Shown here in pieces: positions 10,450-21,949 of a DNA stretch of 64,000 nt. Under the pieces are notes generated by a model that had not been told where the DNA came from, made no database searches, and was given only the letters and a program-made list of their open reading frames with translations. Made by a program: the position numbers and the translations under genes. Position 1 is the first letter of the stretch. Each line of letters opens with the position of its first letter. The stretch comes from Narthecium ossifragum (lineage: Eukaryota; Streptophyta; Magnoliopsida; Dioscoreales; Nartheciaceae): the NCBI GenBank assembly GCA_963920575.1, contig OY986973.1, positions 24,391,760 through 24,455,759 on the forward strand. Reading direction: 5' to 3'.

Positions 10450-10565
10450 CATATATAGCCAAACCTTGAATGTCTTGTGTGAAGTCCTCTCTTGAGATCC
10501 AACTTCCCATATTGCAATCTCACCAACATTTGTTCTACCTCCGAGAACAGGGGAAGAGACGGAAG
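10450..10565 (-). pseudogene. TPL: Captured TOPLESS-type corepressor WD-repeat exon
   Basis: Minus-strand translation gives TNVGEIAIWEVGSQER followed by KTFKVW. This is the characteristic start of the first WD40 stretch of TOPLESS/TPR corepressors (TNVGDI-x-LWEVGSRER...F-K-VW). No other TOPLESS exon lies nearby. The match ends abruptly at about 10453, and a LINE insertion interrupts it at 10565/10566. It is therefore a single-exon fragment, probably cargo of the Helitron whose 3' end is at 6826. The family call is confident; how it got here is inferred. Confidence 0.7.
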
Positions 10566-11076
10566 GGAGCCTTGTGGTCTGTTTCTCTGAGGATGGCGCG
10601 ACCTTGTGGGCTAGAGCGGAGAGATCCGAGCCTCGGGATGTTCTTTGGGCTGAGCTCGAGGCCTTCGCCATGGGGCTTGGCGAAGCTCGGCGTCAGGGAG
10701 TGAGAAAGGTTATATTCGAGCTCGACTGTAAAGACTTGGTGGACCAACTTAACGGTCGGGCGCATTGGTCTAGGGATATCCGAAGCCACTTGCAAGCGGT
10801 CTGTTGGGAGGCGTCACATTTGGAAGAAGCTCTTATCATTTTTGTGCCACATACGGATAACAAGGTGGCAGATGAATTGGCTAGACTGGGTAGGGGTATT
10901 TCGAAAAGTTGGTGTTGGTTTTTGAACTCGGGGTCAGGTGTTAGTGGCCCATCGGTGAACTTGACATAGTTGCCGGTTTTGGTGGCACTCGGCTTCCCCA
11001 GCTGGGTGTTTGTTTTGGTCTATTTGGAGTTTGTATTTTTGTTACACCAGCCTATGGGCTTATCTGTTAAAAAAAA
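10566..11076 (+). mobile_element. 5'-truncated L1-type LINE (RNase H domain and tail)
   Basis: The insertion is bounded by a 9-bp target duplication, AGACGGAAG, at 10557-10565 and 11077-11085, and ends in an A-run of about 9. Its only ORF, 10574-10969, encodes the C-terminal RNase H-like domain of plant L1 LINE ORF2. Visible motifs include WAELEAFAMGL, FELDCKDLV and HTDNKVADELARLG. It split the captured TOPLESS exon region, so it inserted after that capture. Confidence 0.85.
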
Positions 11077-11085
11077 AGACGGAAG

Positions 11086-12198
11086 CCTTGGAGGAGAGGG
11101 AACGCACGCGCCGTTTCACTTCTTTACTGGCGAGGAGTTGGAGGGTATTTATGTAAACAGAAAAGAGCATCCGACGAAAAGTTACGGCTACTCTCGGAAT
11201 AGAAAAGAGTTGCATATTCGGAGTCCATATGATATACATATATGTGAGGGAGGTGCATGGTCTGCAGCCGCACTCATAATTAACTCAAATGAGCACGTTC
11301 ACATCTCCTGTCAGTCAGCTTAAGCGTACGTTAATGATCAGGACAATTAATGGCCGATAGAAAGCACCTTCTGAAAATGTATTCTTCTCTTGATTCCGTT
11401 CTTTTTTTTTGTTTTTTTTTTCGAAGAAGTTGAGCCCCGAGTACGAGGAACACAAAATACTCGGTCATGCATGCTTTAGATCCTGCATTATAGAGCTCTG
11501 CCTATATAGTGGGTGGCAATTTATTAATTCCTTCCGCGTGGTCTGAAATTCTCCTCTGAAGACAGGTGATTACCTAGACCAGGAACAATTAAGCACTGGA
11601 AGTGATCGATCGGTTTATGCGAAACTGACTTGCCTAGTCTACAAAGAGGTAGGAATGTCGAGAATGACAATGCCAGCTATATAATTAGTGTTTAAATTAA
11701 TTATGATCGAGCATCATATCATTAGGATCATTAACAGAAAATCAACTTAGCGCGTGGAAATTAAGGATGCACACAGAGAAAAAGGAGAAACCTTTTTCCT
11801 AGAGAACCAGCGGAAAGGACGTCTTTTTCCGGATAGCTTTCTGGCTTGACTTATAAAAAACAAATTAAAGATTACCCAGTCAGTCACTATATATGGGCCG
11901 TCTTTTATTATAACGTAGGGCTAGTGGTGGTGGTGGAGACGAGGAAACTTTCACTTTCGGGGAAGAAAAGTAAAGATAAGATGGTGGTCAAACAACGTTA
12001 ATGCTAATGTCGTATCTACTTTATTAGTGTTTGTAATTGCTTGTACTCTCTTTCCAGACCCAGACTTGGAAATTGGAATTGAATTGAGAGACGGGCGTTG
12101 CGCAGGAGAACAAGATCATCTCAGCCTCAGGCTTGACCAACGACCCGCCTTGTAAACATGTGTCTTTGATTGTCCACATAAATTAAGTAATATTAAAG
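11086..12198. other. No recognisable gene
   Basis: Mixed AT-rich DNA with no convincing coding frame or repeat. A T-run lies at 11402-11420. Confidence 0.6.
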
Positions 12199-12855
12199 GG
12201 ATATTTACATATCCCTCCGAAAAAGTTTGATTTTACATGTATCCTCTTAGAAAAATCGAATTTACATTAAAAACTATGAAAAACTTAATTATTATCATAT
12301 ACACCCTTTAGTTATTTAAGATGAAATATTCAGAAAATATGTTGAACATAGTGACTCTTGAAATTACTTAACTACGTTTATCCCCTATAATTATTGTCCT
12401 TTTACCTCCGACGACTCAGATGACCGTTGGGGCTTAGGATTTGAAATCGAGAACATGGTCAACATTCCTCTCCGACAAGCTATCTTCGGTGGGCTATTTT
12501 CACCTTTCTCTCCGACGAGTTATTTTTCAGTGGGTTATCTTCACCTTCCTCTCCGACGAGCTATCTATACCTTACATTTTCAATTCATTTCGATTTCAAT
12601 CAATTTCCTTTTTCTATATATAGGTCGATTTTCAAATTCATCATTATCATTAACCATGAAGAAATCCTCATGTTCACCTTCTTCTACATCCTCAAACTTT
12701 AAATTCTCACGATACACCATAATATTCCACACTTAAATAACTAAAGGGGTTATATGACAATAATCAAGGTTTTCAGGGTTTATAATATAAATTCGATTTT
12801 TTCAGGGGATATATGTAAAATCAAACTTTATGAGAGGGGTATATGTAAATAATCC
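12199..12855. mobile_element. Non-autonomous TIR element with about 125-bp inverted ends
   Basis: Starting GGATATTTACATATCCCTCC and ending in its diverged complement, the two ends can be aligned over about 125 bp, including a shared AAAGTTTGATTTTACAT. The interior (12350-12720) is short and non-coding. Long TIRs without a transposase fit a Mutator-like derivative. The flanking 9-bp sequences are only similar, so no perfect target duplication can be claimed. Confidence 0.7.
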
Positions 12856-13367
12856 AATATATTAATATGAAATAACAAATTCATGACAGTAAATTTAGTA
12901 ATAATTATTCTATCCAAGGTGTGAGAGATTTCAAAAGGGTGAGTCAATATACATGCACCTAAATATTTTATTTTATTTTTTTTTAAAAAATAAACTCACC
13001 CTGATCCCATGTTTATTAAACACGCCTACGCGAGCGTATGTGTCATCTGCTAGGCTGTGTGATCTTCATTTCTTTTCAGCATTGATCTATCTTATCCTTG
13101 AGCTCTCATACACGATAGCGTGTCTCTCTCCTACCATGCGGATCGATCTGTCTGCAATTCTACTTCCTTTTTAAGGTCTGTCCTTGTGATTAGCAGACCC
13201 TAGAAACTGAGAAAATAATATATGATACTCGTCTTTCTACTCTCTCTCTTGTTGAACTAAAAGAATAGGCTACCAAATTAAGCGTGCAGCTCGCCCTCTT
13301 CTAAACCTCTACTTGTAATTGCCACGATTCTAAACAAATTGTTCTAACTTCATTCAGCTAGTCCCCT
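12856..13367. other. No recognisable gene
   Basis: AT-rich spacer before the copia-type element. No coding frame or repeat of note. Confidence 0.6.
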
Positions 13368-13372
13368 GGTAA

Positions 13373-13635
13373 TGTTGGGTTTGGCTTGATTTAGGACTTG
13401 GATTAGGACTTTAATTGGCTGCAAAACATCAAGCCTAATTAAAGCGAATTGTGTATAAGTGAAGACGATTAGAGAGTTTTGAGAGAGAGGAGAGTCTCTC
13501 CAGCTAGCCTTTGGTTCCTAATTTTAGCCGGAGTATTGGGATTGAATAGGAAGTGGGGCCCGCATATATTAATGGAGAGTTGATGGTGTCCATGGGGTCG
13601 CTGTTAAAGAGGATGACTTAGAAAGGTTTTCTGTA
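13373..13635 (+). repeat. 5' LTR, first part
   Basis: It aligns with 22670-22838 and 25179-25235 of the 3' LTR, including the stretch around CCTTTGGTT. The rest of this LTR should follow the nested element after 15108 but is not recognisable there. Confidence 0.8.
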
Positions 13636-13923
13636 CGGAAAATTGGTGTTTAGTCCCTTTGGGAGAAGTTCTTTGCCATTTAGTCTCCTTGAAAGATTTT
13701 AAGCCATTTAGTCCCTTTTTGGACAGCTGTATTTTTTTATCTCTAAAATACCCTTTATGTATTTTTTTAAATGAGAGATGGATGAATAGTTTTGAATTAG
13801 GTGGTTGTCATTAAATGGAGTGGTTGGGAATATATACACCTATTCCCAATACATGGAAGGCATGCATGCATCCACTTTATGGCTGGATGCATGCATTAAT
13901 GGGGGCATTAATAGTAAAATTGG

Positions 13924-14824
13924 GGGAGTAACTACCAGTTTGGATGGGAAGTAACTACCAGTTTTGGGGGAAGTAACTACCAGTTAAACTGGGAAGGAAC
14001 TACCAGTTAAATGGGGGAAGTAACTACCAGTTAAATGGGGGAAATAACTACCAGTTTGGATGGGAAGTAACTACCAGTTTTGGGGGGAGTAACTACCAAT
14101 TTATATGGGAAGTAACTACCAGTTAACTGTGAAGTATCTACCAGTTTAATTGGCAAGTAAATACCAGTTTGAATGGGAAGTAACTACCAGTTGAAGTGTG
14201 AAGTAATTACAGTTTTTTTGTAAAGTAATTACCGCTTAAACTGGGAAGTAACTACCAGTTAAATGGGGGAAGTAACTACCAGTTAAATGTGGGAAGTAAC
14301 TAACAGTTTGGATGGGAAGTAACTACCAGTTTTGGGGGGAGTAACTACCAATTTATATGGGAAGTAACTACCAGTTAACTGTGAAGTAACTACCAGTTTA
14401 ATTGGCAAGTAAATACCAGTTTGAATGGCAAGTAACTACCAGTTGAAGTGTGAAGTAATTACAGTTTTTTTGTAAAGTAATTACCGCTTAAACTGGGAAG
14501 TAACTACCAGTTAAATGGGGGAAGTAACTACCAGTTAAATGGGGGAAGTAACTACCAGTTAAATGGGGGAAGTAACTACCAGTTTGGGTGGGAAGTAACT
14601 ACCAGTTTGGATGGGAAGTAACTACCGCTTAAACTGGGAAGTAGCTACTTCCCTTATTTATGGAAGATAGTAGGTGGTTAGATGGTAGTTACTTCCCAAT
14701 AAAGTTGGTAGTAACTTCTTAGTTAAATGGTAGTTACTTCTTTTATAATCGATAGTTACTTGTTAATTGGTAGTTACTTTCCAAAATATTGATCATTACT
14801 TTATAATTTTCTGGGAAGTAACTA
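13924..14824. repeat. Minisatellite of about 24-bp units (GGGAAGTAACTACCAGTT), inverted at 14645
   Basis: Some thirty degenerate units of 22-26 bp follow the pattern GGGAAGTAACTACCAGTTNAAT. A higher-order duplication of about 252 bp is visible (compare 14078 and 14330 onward). At 14636-14653 the palindrome GGGAAGTAGCTACTTCCC marks a switch of orientation; beyond it the units read as GGTAGTTACTTCCC. The array runs into the gap at 14825. Confidence 0.9.
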
Positions 14825-15024
14825 NNNNNNNNNNNNNNNNNNNNNNNNNNNNNNNNNNNNNNNNNNNNNNNNNNNNNNNNNNNNNNNNNNNNNNNNNNNN
14901 NNNNNNNNNNNNNNNNNNNNNNNNNNNNNNNNNNNNNNNNNNNNNNNNNNNNNNNNNNNNNNNNNNNNNNNNNNNNNNNNNNNNNNNNNNNNNNNNNNNN
15001 NNNNNNNNNNNNNNNNNNNNNNNN
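14825..15024. other. Assembly gap (200 N)
   Basis: Exactly 200 undetermined bases, most likely a placeholder of arbitrary length. It lies within the inverted minisatellite, where short reads would fail to assemble. Confidence 0.95.
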
Positions 15025-15114
15025 AAAAGACTGAAGGAAGTTTCAAGGGGACTAAATGACAAGTAGGGGTCACTTAAGAGACTAAACAACAAATCCCCCT
15101 TTTCTGTATCTTTG

Positions 15115-15360
15115 TCATGTTGTCATGGCTTGTTTGGTACATGATTAGCTTATTTCGGTTTAAAGGATTTTGGAGTTAAAAAAAATAATAATAAAATAAT
15201 AATAATTATTTTGAATAAGAAAAAATAGAGTGATAGTGGTAGGTGAAAATCGTGAAATGAAAATAAATGGATAATAATTATCTAAAATAGGAAAATGTGT
15301 TTGAGGATAAGCATAGAAATATTCACCTTATTCTCGTAACGAACAAGTCCTTTAAAGAGT
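15115..15360. mobile_element. Possible MITE
   Basis: GGCTTGTTTGGTACATGATT at the left and ACGAACAAGTCC at the right are loosely inverted. The body is very AT-rich, with an ATAATAATA tract. No convincing target duplication was found. Confidence 0.3.
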
Positions 15361-15449
15361 CAAACAACAGCGGATTAGGTGGGAGAGAGGAATAAAAGGA
15401 GGGGTATTAGGAGAGTTCAACATGTGCCAATGCGAAGTTATAGATGCTT

Positions 15450-16112
15450 TGTTCCAATAAAAATTGGTATTGCTTTGGAAGAGAAGCCTAAACAGATATC
15501 AGGTATTCATTAGAAGAAGATCAACCGTCAGGCTCATGCAACCGTTAAGTTTTGTCTTGCAAACGATTAGAGGTATTTTGATATGAAAGAGAACTCAACA
15601 ATACAATTCAGGAAGGAACTAGAAGACAAATACGTGACCGAGAGCATCGAGAATCGGTTCTGTTTTAAGAAGAAGCTCTTGTGTTTTCAGACAAAGAAGA
15701 TACTTATGTATCTGAGCACTCGAATGCTTTTAACCAAAAACTTGTTGATTTGCAAAATTTGGATACTACAATATTTGATGTGGAAAAGCACTTTTCTTAC
15801 AAGGTTCGCTACCCGATGCTTTATGATCATCTTGCTACTACTTGGCTATAATATTGAAAAATATTATTCTTGATGATGTTGCTAATGTTTTGGTCAACAA
15901 TGAATATAAGAGATTATTAGATAAGCAAGCTCAGCATGAGGAGTTGGGTTCAAGAGCTTTGGTTTAGAGTCAGATTAGAATCTCGTTCTAAGTCTAGAGA
16001 GAAATCAATTGGTAGAAGTTTTGTTAGAGATGAGTGTACCCATTGTCACAACAAAGTCATGAGGAGTTGTGCTTCCTATTGTTATTGTTGGAGAAGCAAC
16101 ATCAGCTTCTAA
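15450..16112 (+). pseudogene. Copia-type gag (UBN2-like), first part, frameshifted
   Basis: Translated in pieces, the region gives the standard plant copia Gag order. Visible are EEKPKQISG, then an INRQAHATVKFCL-like stretch, LEDKYVTESIENRFCFKKKL, DVEKHFSY, VNNEYKR and a Ser/Arg tail leading to a CTHCH zinc-knuckle start. At least four frameshifts or stops separate these pieces, so no intact protein is possible. The LINE at 16113 interrupts it, and it resumes at about 22016. Confidence 0.75.
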
Positions 16113-16199
16113 ATACTCGTAAGCAAACAGCTGATCAACAACGCATGGAGATTTAAAAAATTGTGCGCTTCAATTGGAAAGTGGAAAATTGGTTGATCT

Positions 16200-17909
16200 G
16201 TGGGTACAATGGAGGAAGCGGAAGTAGAAGACAAAGGAGCTGGGGATTCTGTAGGAAGACAAGAGGTACCTGGTGGATCTCGTCTTAGGAATGAAAGGGT
16301 GGCTTTCTCTGCCAGATCATACGCTGCTGCTGCTGCTGCTGGAGGAGGGCGGAGCCAGAGGACAGTCATTGTGACACCAGAACAGAGGGAGAAGCTTGGG
16401 ACGCTCCTTGCAGATGAGGTTGTCCTGGACGATGATCTCCTTGATCGTTGCTGCAACAAATGGAAGTACTCTCTTTATGGGCGCTTCATGGGAGGAAGGA
16501 TTCATCTGGATGTTCTGAAGCATAAATTGTCCTTAATCTGGGGAACAACTGAACGGTTCCAGGTGGTGGATTTGAGGAATGGGGTTTTTGTTTTTCGCTT
16601 TGAAAATGAGTTAGACATGCATCATGTTTTCACTAAAGGACCCTGGGAAGTTAATGGCAAGATGTTGTCTTTGCTGCAATGGTGTGAGGGATGGACGCCT
16701 GATGCTTCAAGCTTTAAGAAGATGCCGGTGTGGGTCAGGATCCCTGAATTAGATATCGAGTTGTATGATGCAGAGGTTGTCCTGAAGGTGGTGGCCTCCA
16801 TTGGAGTGCCATTGGAAGTGGATGTGTCCATAGCCGAGGCAGTTAGAGGACGGTATGCGCGTGCTTGTGTTGAGGTCGACCTTGATCAACCGCTGAAGAT
16901 GAAGGTTCCGGTGACAAAAAGGGGTGTAACTACACAGGTCTCCTTTGTTTACGAAAATATAAATTTGTGCCCTAGGTGTGCGCACATCGGCCACATGGCT
17001 GATCGCTGTCTACTTCCCAAGCCAGTGATCGCCAAGGAGGACGTTGCGCAGAGGAAAGAGACGGCTAGATCGCCGGAGAAGGAGACACAGAGGTTGAAGG
17101 AGATGAATGTTACCGGGATGCACATCGAGGAGGTTGCGCCGCCGAAGCCGCTTGTTGGAAGCCCTGATCTGGAGATGGAGGGACCGGAAATGATCCCGGC
17201 GTCGGAGGAGGATGGCTGGATGATTGTCCGGCGATCAAAGCCCGCAAATCGAGGAGGTGACCAGCGCATAGGGAACCGTGCTGCACAGGTGGGAGTTCCG
17301 AGACGAACGACGGCTTGGAGGGCGGTGGAGCAGCGACCACGTGGTGCGATGGCGATTGGTGAACGACGAAGGGACGGCCAGGTTATCGCACCAGGAGTTA
17401 TTGCCGAAGGGGGTGGCAGGCGACGGCAGGGCGACCAGAGGCTTGATAGGGATGGCAAGCAGGGTAGCGACGCGGTAGGTGAAGCTGTTGGCATTTATGG
17501 GAAACAACCTGGACCGCTGAAACAATATGGGGCTTTGGGCTTTCGTGATGGGCCGGGCTCAAGTTCGAGTTGGAGGCGTCCGGGCCTCAGGAAAGTCGAT
17601 CCATTTGTGCAGCCCAGGTTTATAGACCAAAGTTTGCTGCCTTTTGTCATGCACAAGCCTATCAGCGTAGATGACGTTGATCAGTTGCATGATCGGGAGG
17701 TGAGCAGACTGGAGAAGGCCCTTCATGCTGAGACCCCAGTGTATGATGCTACGAGGTATGAGGAGATGGAAGAAGAGAAGGAGGTGGCGATCCCTATTGG
17801 CGACCAGGAGATGGCGATGGTGCTGGCTGCCTCTCTTGATAACCAGAAGAAAAGGAAGGTGGTATATACTCTGGGCGAGCAACCGGCAATTTCAATGGTT
17901 ATCAAATGA
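16200..17909 (+). CDS. LINE ORF1: RNA-binding protein with DUF4283 and CCHC knuckle
   Basis: Open over 569 codons. Residues about 75-190 resemble the DUF4283 region of plant LINE ORF1 (VDLRNGVFVFRFENELD, then FTKGPWEVNGKMLSLLQW). A CCHC knuckle lies at 257-270 (C257, C260, H265, C270). The C-terminal half is basic and low-complexity. In this family ORF1 binds element RNA to form the ribonucleoprotein. The start at 16200 is the first Met and gives the full domain. The stop TGA overlaps the ORF2 start as ATGA, suggesting ORF2 is made by termination-reinitiation. The ORF is intact. Confidence 0.88.
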   Translation: MGTMEEAEVEDKGAGDSVGRQEVPGGSRLRNERVAFSARSYAAAAAAGGGRSQRTVIVTPEQREKLGTLLADEVVLDDDLLDRCCNKWKYSLYGRFMGGRIHLDVLKHKLSLIWGTTERFQVVDLRNGVFVFRFENELDMHHVFTKGPWEVNGKMLSLLQWCEGWTPDASSFKKMPVWVRIPELDIELYDAEVVLKVVASIGVPLEVDVSIAEAVRGRYARACVEVDLDQPLKMKVPVTKRGVTTQVSFVYENINLCPRCAHIGHMADRCLLPKPVIAKEDVAQRKETARSPEKETQRLKEMNVTGMHIEEVAPPKPLVGSPDLEMEGPEMIPASEEDGWMIVRRSKPANRGGDQRIGNRAAQVGVPRRTTAWRAVEQRPRGAMAIGERRRDGQVIAPGVIAEGGGRRRQGDQRLDRDGKQGSDAVGEAVGIYGKQPGPLKQYGALGFRDGPGSSSSWRRPGLRKVDPFVQPRFIDQSLLPFVMHKPISVDDVDQLHDREVSRLEKALHAETPVYDATRYEEMEEEKEVAIPIGDQEMAMVLAASLDNQKKRKVVYTLGEQPAISMVIK

Positions 17910-20900
17910 ACCTAATCTGCTGGAATTGTAGGGGTGCGGGGGTGGACAGAGTTATCGAAATTTGTCATCGTTTCTTTAGAGATTCCAATCCGTCATTACT
18001 TTTTCTTATTGATGTTTTGGTAATGGAGGATCAGCTAAGTTGGATTCAAAGTCGGCTGAGTAATGCTTGGAGTAGTTATTTGCTCCCAGCCTATGGTAGA
18101 CATGGCGGTATCTTCGCTGTGTAGAGGTCAGAGCTCGGCAAGGTGACTTTCAGGCACATGTCTTCGCAGGCGGTACATGGAGTTATCTCGTCGCTGGACT
18201 ATGGGCATTGGGCAATCTCAGCAGTGTATGGTGCTAGGATGACCAGACAGTGTAGGGAGTTGTGGGATTACCTTGCTAGAGCTAATTCTACCGGACTCTC
18301 TCATTTGATGATGGGAGATTTCAATGCTATACTCTCGGCTGAAGAAAAGCGAGGACGTGTGCCCTTTGTTTTTGGCACTTCTGAGAAAGAGTTCTTTGAG
18401 TTCCTATGTAGTAATGAGCTCCAGGATCTGGGTTTCATTGGGCACCAATTCACTTGGACGAATTCTCAAAGAGGTGGTGCAAAGATCTTAGAACGCCTTG
18501 ACCGAGCTATCTGTAATATCCAGTGGAAAGAGGTGTTTCCCGGCACCACCGTCCGCCATTTGCCACGTGTAGGGTCTGACCACTCATCGCTGGCTATCAC
18601 TTTAGGAGAGGTGGAGCGTAGGGAAGGTCCAACTATATTCAGACTTGAACATAGGTGGATGAAATTGGAGGCTTTCAGATCGTTGGTGGTGAGTGTGTGG
18701 AGGCAGCCACACCATGGATCTCGACAGTACGTCTTCACCTCAAAAATTAAAGCAATCAAGAAGGCAGTGAAGGGGTGGGATCGCAGGGCAAGGGCGGTTG
18801 ATGTGTTTGGCCTTGGAAAGAATATTGAACAATGTCTAGAAGAGTTGTATCTGCTGGAGGAAAGGGCTGAGCTTTCTGAACAAGGTGAGGAGGAACTCAA
18901 GGTTTTGGAGGAACAATGGGCAGAGGTTCTGGTGCACCAGGAGAGGATGGCTGCTCAACGAGCCAGGGAGGTTTGGGTTAGAGACGGGGAGCGGAATTCA
19001 GCCTACTTCCACAGTATTGTTACTGCCAGATCACACAAGTCCAAGGTAACTGCGCTAGTGTTGGATGATGGGCGGCAGGTGGAGGAGCAAGAGGATATTG
19101 GCCAGGCTTTTATTGACCACTTTCAGGCCTTATGGACCGGGAGAAGGTCATTGTCTACATATGAATTGCCTAACCTTCGCATGGTGGATAGCGAGATGCA
19201 CGGGATGTTGGTACAGGAGGTGAGTGCTACAGAGGTAAAGGAAGTGGTTTTTGAATTGGGGAGGAACAAATTGTCTGGCCCGGATGGAATTCCCGTGGAT
19301 TTTCTTGTGCATTACTGGGATATTGTTGGAGAGGACTTTGTTGCTATGGTTCAGAGATTCTTCACTACATCGCACCTACCACCGGCTTGGCATGAGACGT
19401 TGGTCTCGCTTATTCCCAAATCCAAATTCCCACGGGAAGTGAAGGATTTTCGACCGATTAGTTTGTGCAATACTGGTTATAAGGTGGTGACTTCAATTTT
19501 GGCTTAAAGAATGAAGCTTGTCTTAGAGGGTGTGATTGGTTTCGAACAATCGGCATTCATGTCTAATAGATGCATTCATGACAACATAAATGCGGCAAAG
19601 GAAATTGTACACTCAATGCGGATTGCTCCTAAAACTAAAGCTCTTTTGGTAGCTAAGGTGGATCTCATGTCGGCCTATGATATGGTCGAATGGAGCTTCC
19701 TAGAAAGAGTGTTATGGGCTATGAATTTCCCAGAAAAATGGATTGAATGGGTGATGGTGTGTGTCAAGGGTGCTCAATTCTCAATTATTGTCAATGGAAA
19801 GACTCATAGGAGAGTGAGGTCTCGGTGTGGGCTTCGACAAGGCGATCCGATTTCCCCTTATCTTTTCCTTGTCGTGCAGGAGGTGCTTTCCCAAATCCTT
19901 AAGGATCCGGCTACTGGATTGGAAGGGCTACGGTTCCGTGACCCGGACCTTGTAATTTCTCACCTTTTGTATGCAGATGACTGTCTATTTGTGACGCGTG
20001 CAACTTGCTCGGAGGCAAGGAAGTTAAAGCAAAAGTTGATACATTTTCATGCCATGTCTGGATTGCAAATGAGTACAGTTAAATCAAGTGTGCGATTCTC
20101 ACCCATTGTTGGGGAGGACCGCCGCAAGGCAGTTAGCAAGATTCTTGGCATAGTCGAGGCGAAATCTTCGTGGATTTATCTTGGCGTCCCTTTGAGTACT
20201 AAGAGGTTGCGAGTACCAGACTTTTCTTCTTTGTTGGAGAAGATGGCCAATAGAATTGCATCGTGGCAAGGGAGGCGACTAGCAGAGGCGGGTCGGGTGG
20301 TTCTCCTCAAATTGGTGTTGCAAGCTATCCCCGCATTTGTCATGACAACAACACATGTTCCGATATCGGTGGTAAAGAAGATGGACCAATTGTGTCGCCA
20401 TTTTGTATGGGCTGGTCGCAAAGGAGGATTTGGGGTTGTAGCTTGGGACAAAGTGTGCCGGCCTAAGGAATTGGGTGGACTTGGCATCAGGGACTTGTCT
20501 GTCTGGCAGAAATCTTTAAAGATGAAGAGGGCGGCAGGGTTGCTTGAAGCACAGTCAAATAAGACGGTTTGGTCATTGTTGGCTGCTGCAAAGTATGCTT
20601 GGCGTGGAGTCCTACCTCTACCATCTCAGTCAACAAAGACTTCAGTGCATTGCAGGGTTTTCTCGCAAGCCGCCGAGGAGATTCGTGCAGGACTACAGTG
20701 CTATCCAGGTGAACAAAGCTGCATAAATGTTTTCTTTGATCCGTGGGTCTTTGATGTGCCTTTATCTAGGCTGCCAGCTCTTTGCCGAATGGATGTTGAT
20801 CTAGCGGAGGCAACTGTTGGAGATTTTATCAGTGATGGGAGGTGGAATACAGGAAAGTTGGAGGAGCTCTTCCATCCATTGTTAGTGGATAGGATCATCA

Positions 20901-21949
20901 CTTCTATTCCTATAAGAGGGGCATTCGATAGATGTACGTGGTCTTTCTTCGGAGATGGTAAGCTAACGGTGGCCTCGGTGTACCTTATGCTTTTGAGAGA
21001 CAAAGGCTTACAGCCGAGCTATTATGAGGCGGCGACTTGGAGCAACATCTGGCGTGTCCCGGCGAGCCCTCGAGTTAAACAGTTCCTATGGAAGGTGTTA
21101 CATGGGAAACTTGCGGTAAAGGAACTTCTGTGCCAGGCAAGGATGACATCGGATCGAGAGTGTCCGCGTTGCTGTTGCGTGAATGAGGATATTGAACATG
21201 TCTTGATTGGCTGTGGATTTGCTCAAGCAGTGCTAAAGGCCTTACTCTCACAGGATTGGCCGGAAACTGATGGCTGGGGCATGGAGGAGTATGTGATGGG
21301 ATTGACAGCAGCGTCCTCGTCTACACATCGGCTAAGGTTCAAATCGTTGGTGGGAAATGCTCTTTGGATCTTTTGGAAGGAGAGGAACAAGGTCGTGTTC
21401 GAAGGGGAGGGTGATTCTGTCGATGTGGTGGTTAGGAGAGTTCGCCGGCAGGTGGAAGCCTTCGATCGGGTCCGAGGAAGAAGCGGTGGTGCAAGGCCTG
21501 CTTTGGCGGACAGGGAGGTTTGCATTATCCAGGCTGATGCTTCCTGGACTGTGCATGCGGCGGCGGTAGGGGGCAGTAGAGACGAGGCGCGATGGGCGGT
21601 CGGACGTGTTGTGACGGCTGCCTCTGTGCTAGAAGCTGAAATGCTTGTTGTATTGGAAGCGGTTAGAGAAGGACGACATAGAGGCTTGACAAAATGTGTA
21701 GTGGAGACGGACTCGCGATGGGTGGTGGAGATACTAAATGGCTGTAGATTATGGCCACCGGAGGTAGAGCATTGTGCACGCATGGTTTGGTCTGAGGTTC
21801 TGGGTTTGGGTAATGTGTTGTTTTTATATGTACCCAGGTCATGTAATGTGCGAGCCGATGTTGTCGCTCGGTCATGTAGGGAGTCTGATTCTTGTTTTGA
21901 TTGGTCTCGAGAGGGCAGCCACGACCCTCCGATCTGGGACTTGATGTAA
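17906..21949 (+). pseudogene. LINE ORF2: endonuclease, reverse transcriptase, RNase H; two in-frame stops
   Basis: One frame of 1,348 codons covers an AP-type endonuclease (from NLICWNCRGAG; MMGDFNAIL; DRAICN; GSDHSSL) and then a reverse transcriptase (FRPISLCNTGYKV; LRQGDPISPYLF; YADD at about residue 689). A zinc-binding RT-associated region (CPRC...H...C) and an RNase H-like domain (QADASW, then VETDSRWVVE) follow. The frame is broken only by TAG at 18122, most likely a former Trp, and TAA at 19505. No frameshift is present. The protein would nick target DNA and reverse-transcribe element RNA at the nick. As it stands the copy cannot make full-length ORF2. Confidence 0.92.

Larger units (their letters stand above)
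13636..15099. mobile_element. Mutator-like non-autonomous element with minisatellite core
   Basis: The ends are inverted repeats: TTGGTGTTTAGTCCC on the left matches the complement of GAGACTAAACAACAAATCC on the right. A perfect 9-bp target duplication, TTTTCTGTA, sits at 13627-13635 and 15100-15108, which is the Mutator-superfamily length. The body is almost entirely the tandem repeat described separately. It contains no gene and includes a 200-base assembly gap. Confidence 0.85.

Noticed and set aside
13924..14824. Regularly spaced repeats resembling a CRISPR array
   Set aside because: This is a eukaryotic genome, units are contiguous and degenerate without unique spacers, and the array lies inside a TIR element.
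14767..15092. Open frames crossing the undetermined bases
   Set aside because: They consist mostly of unknown residues from the gap and have no evidential value.
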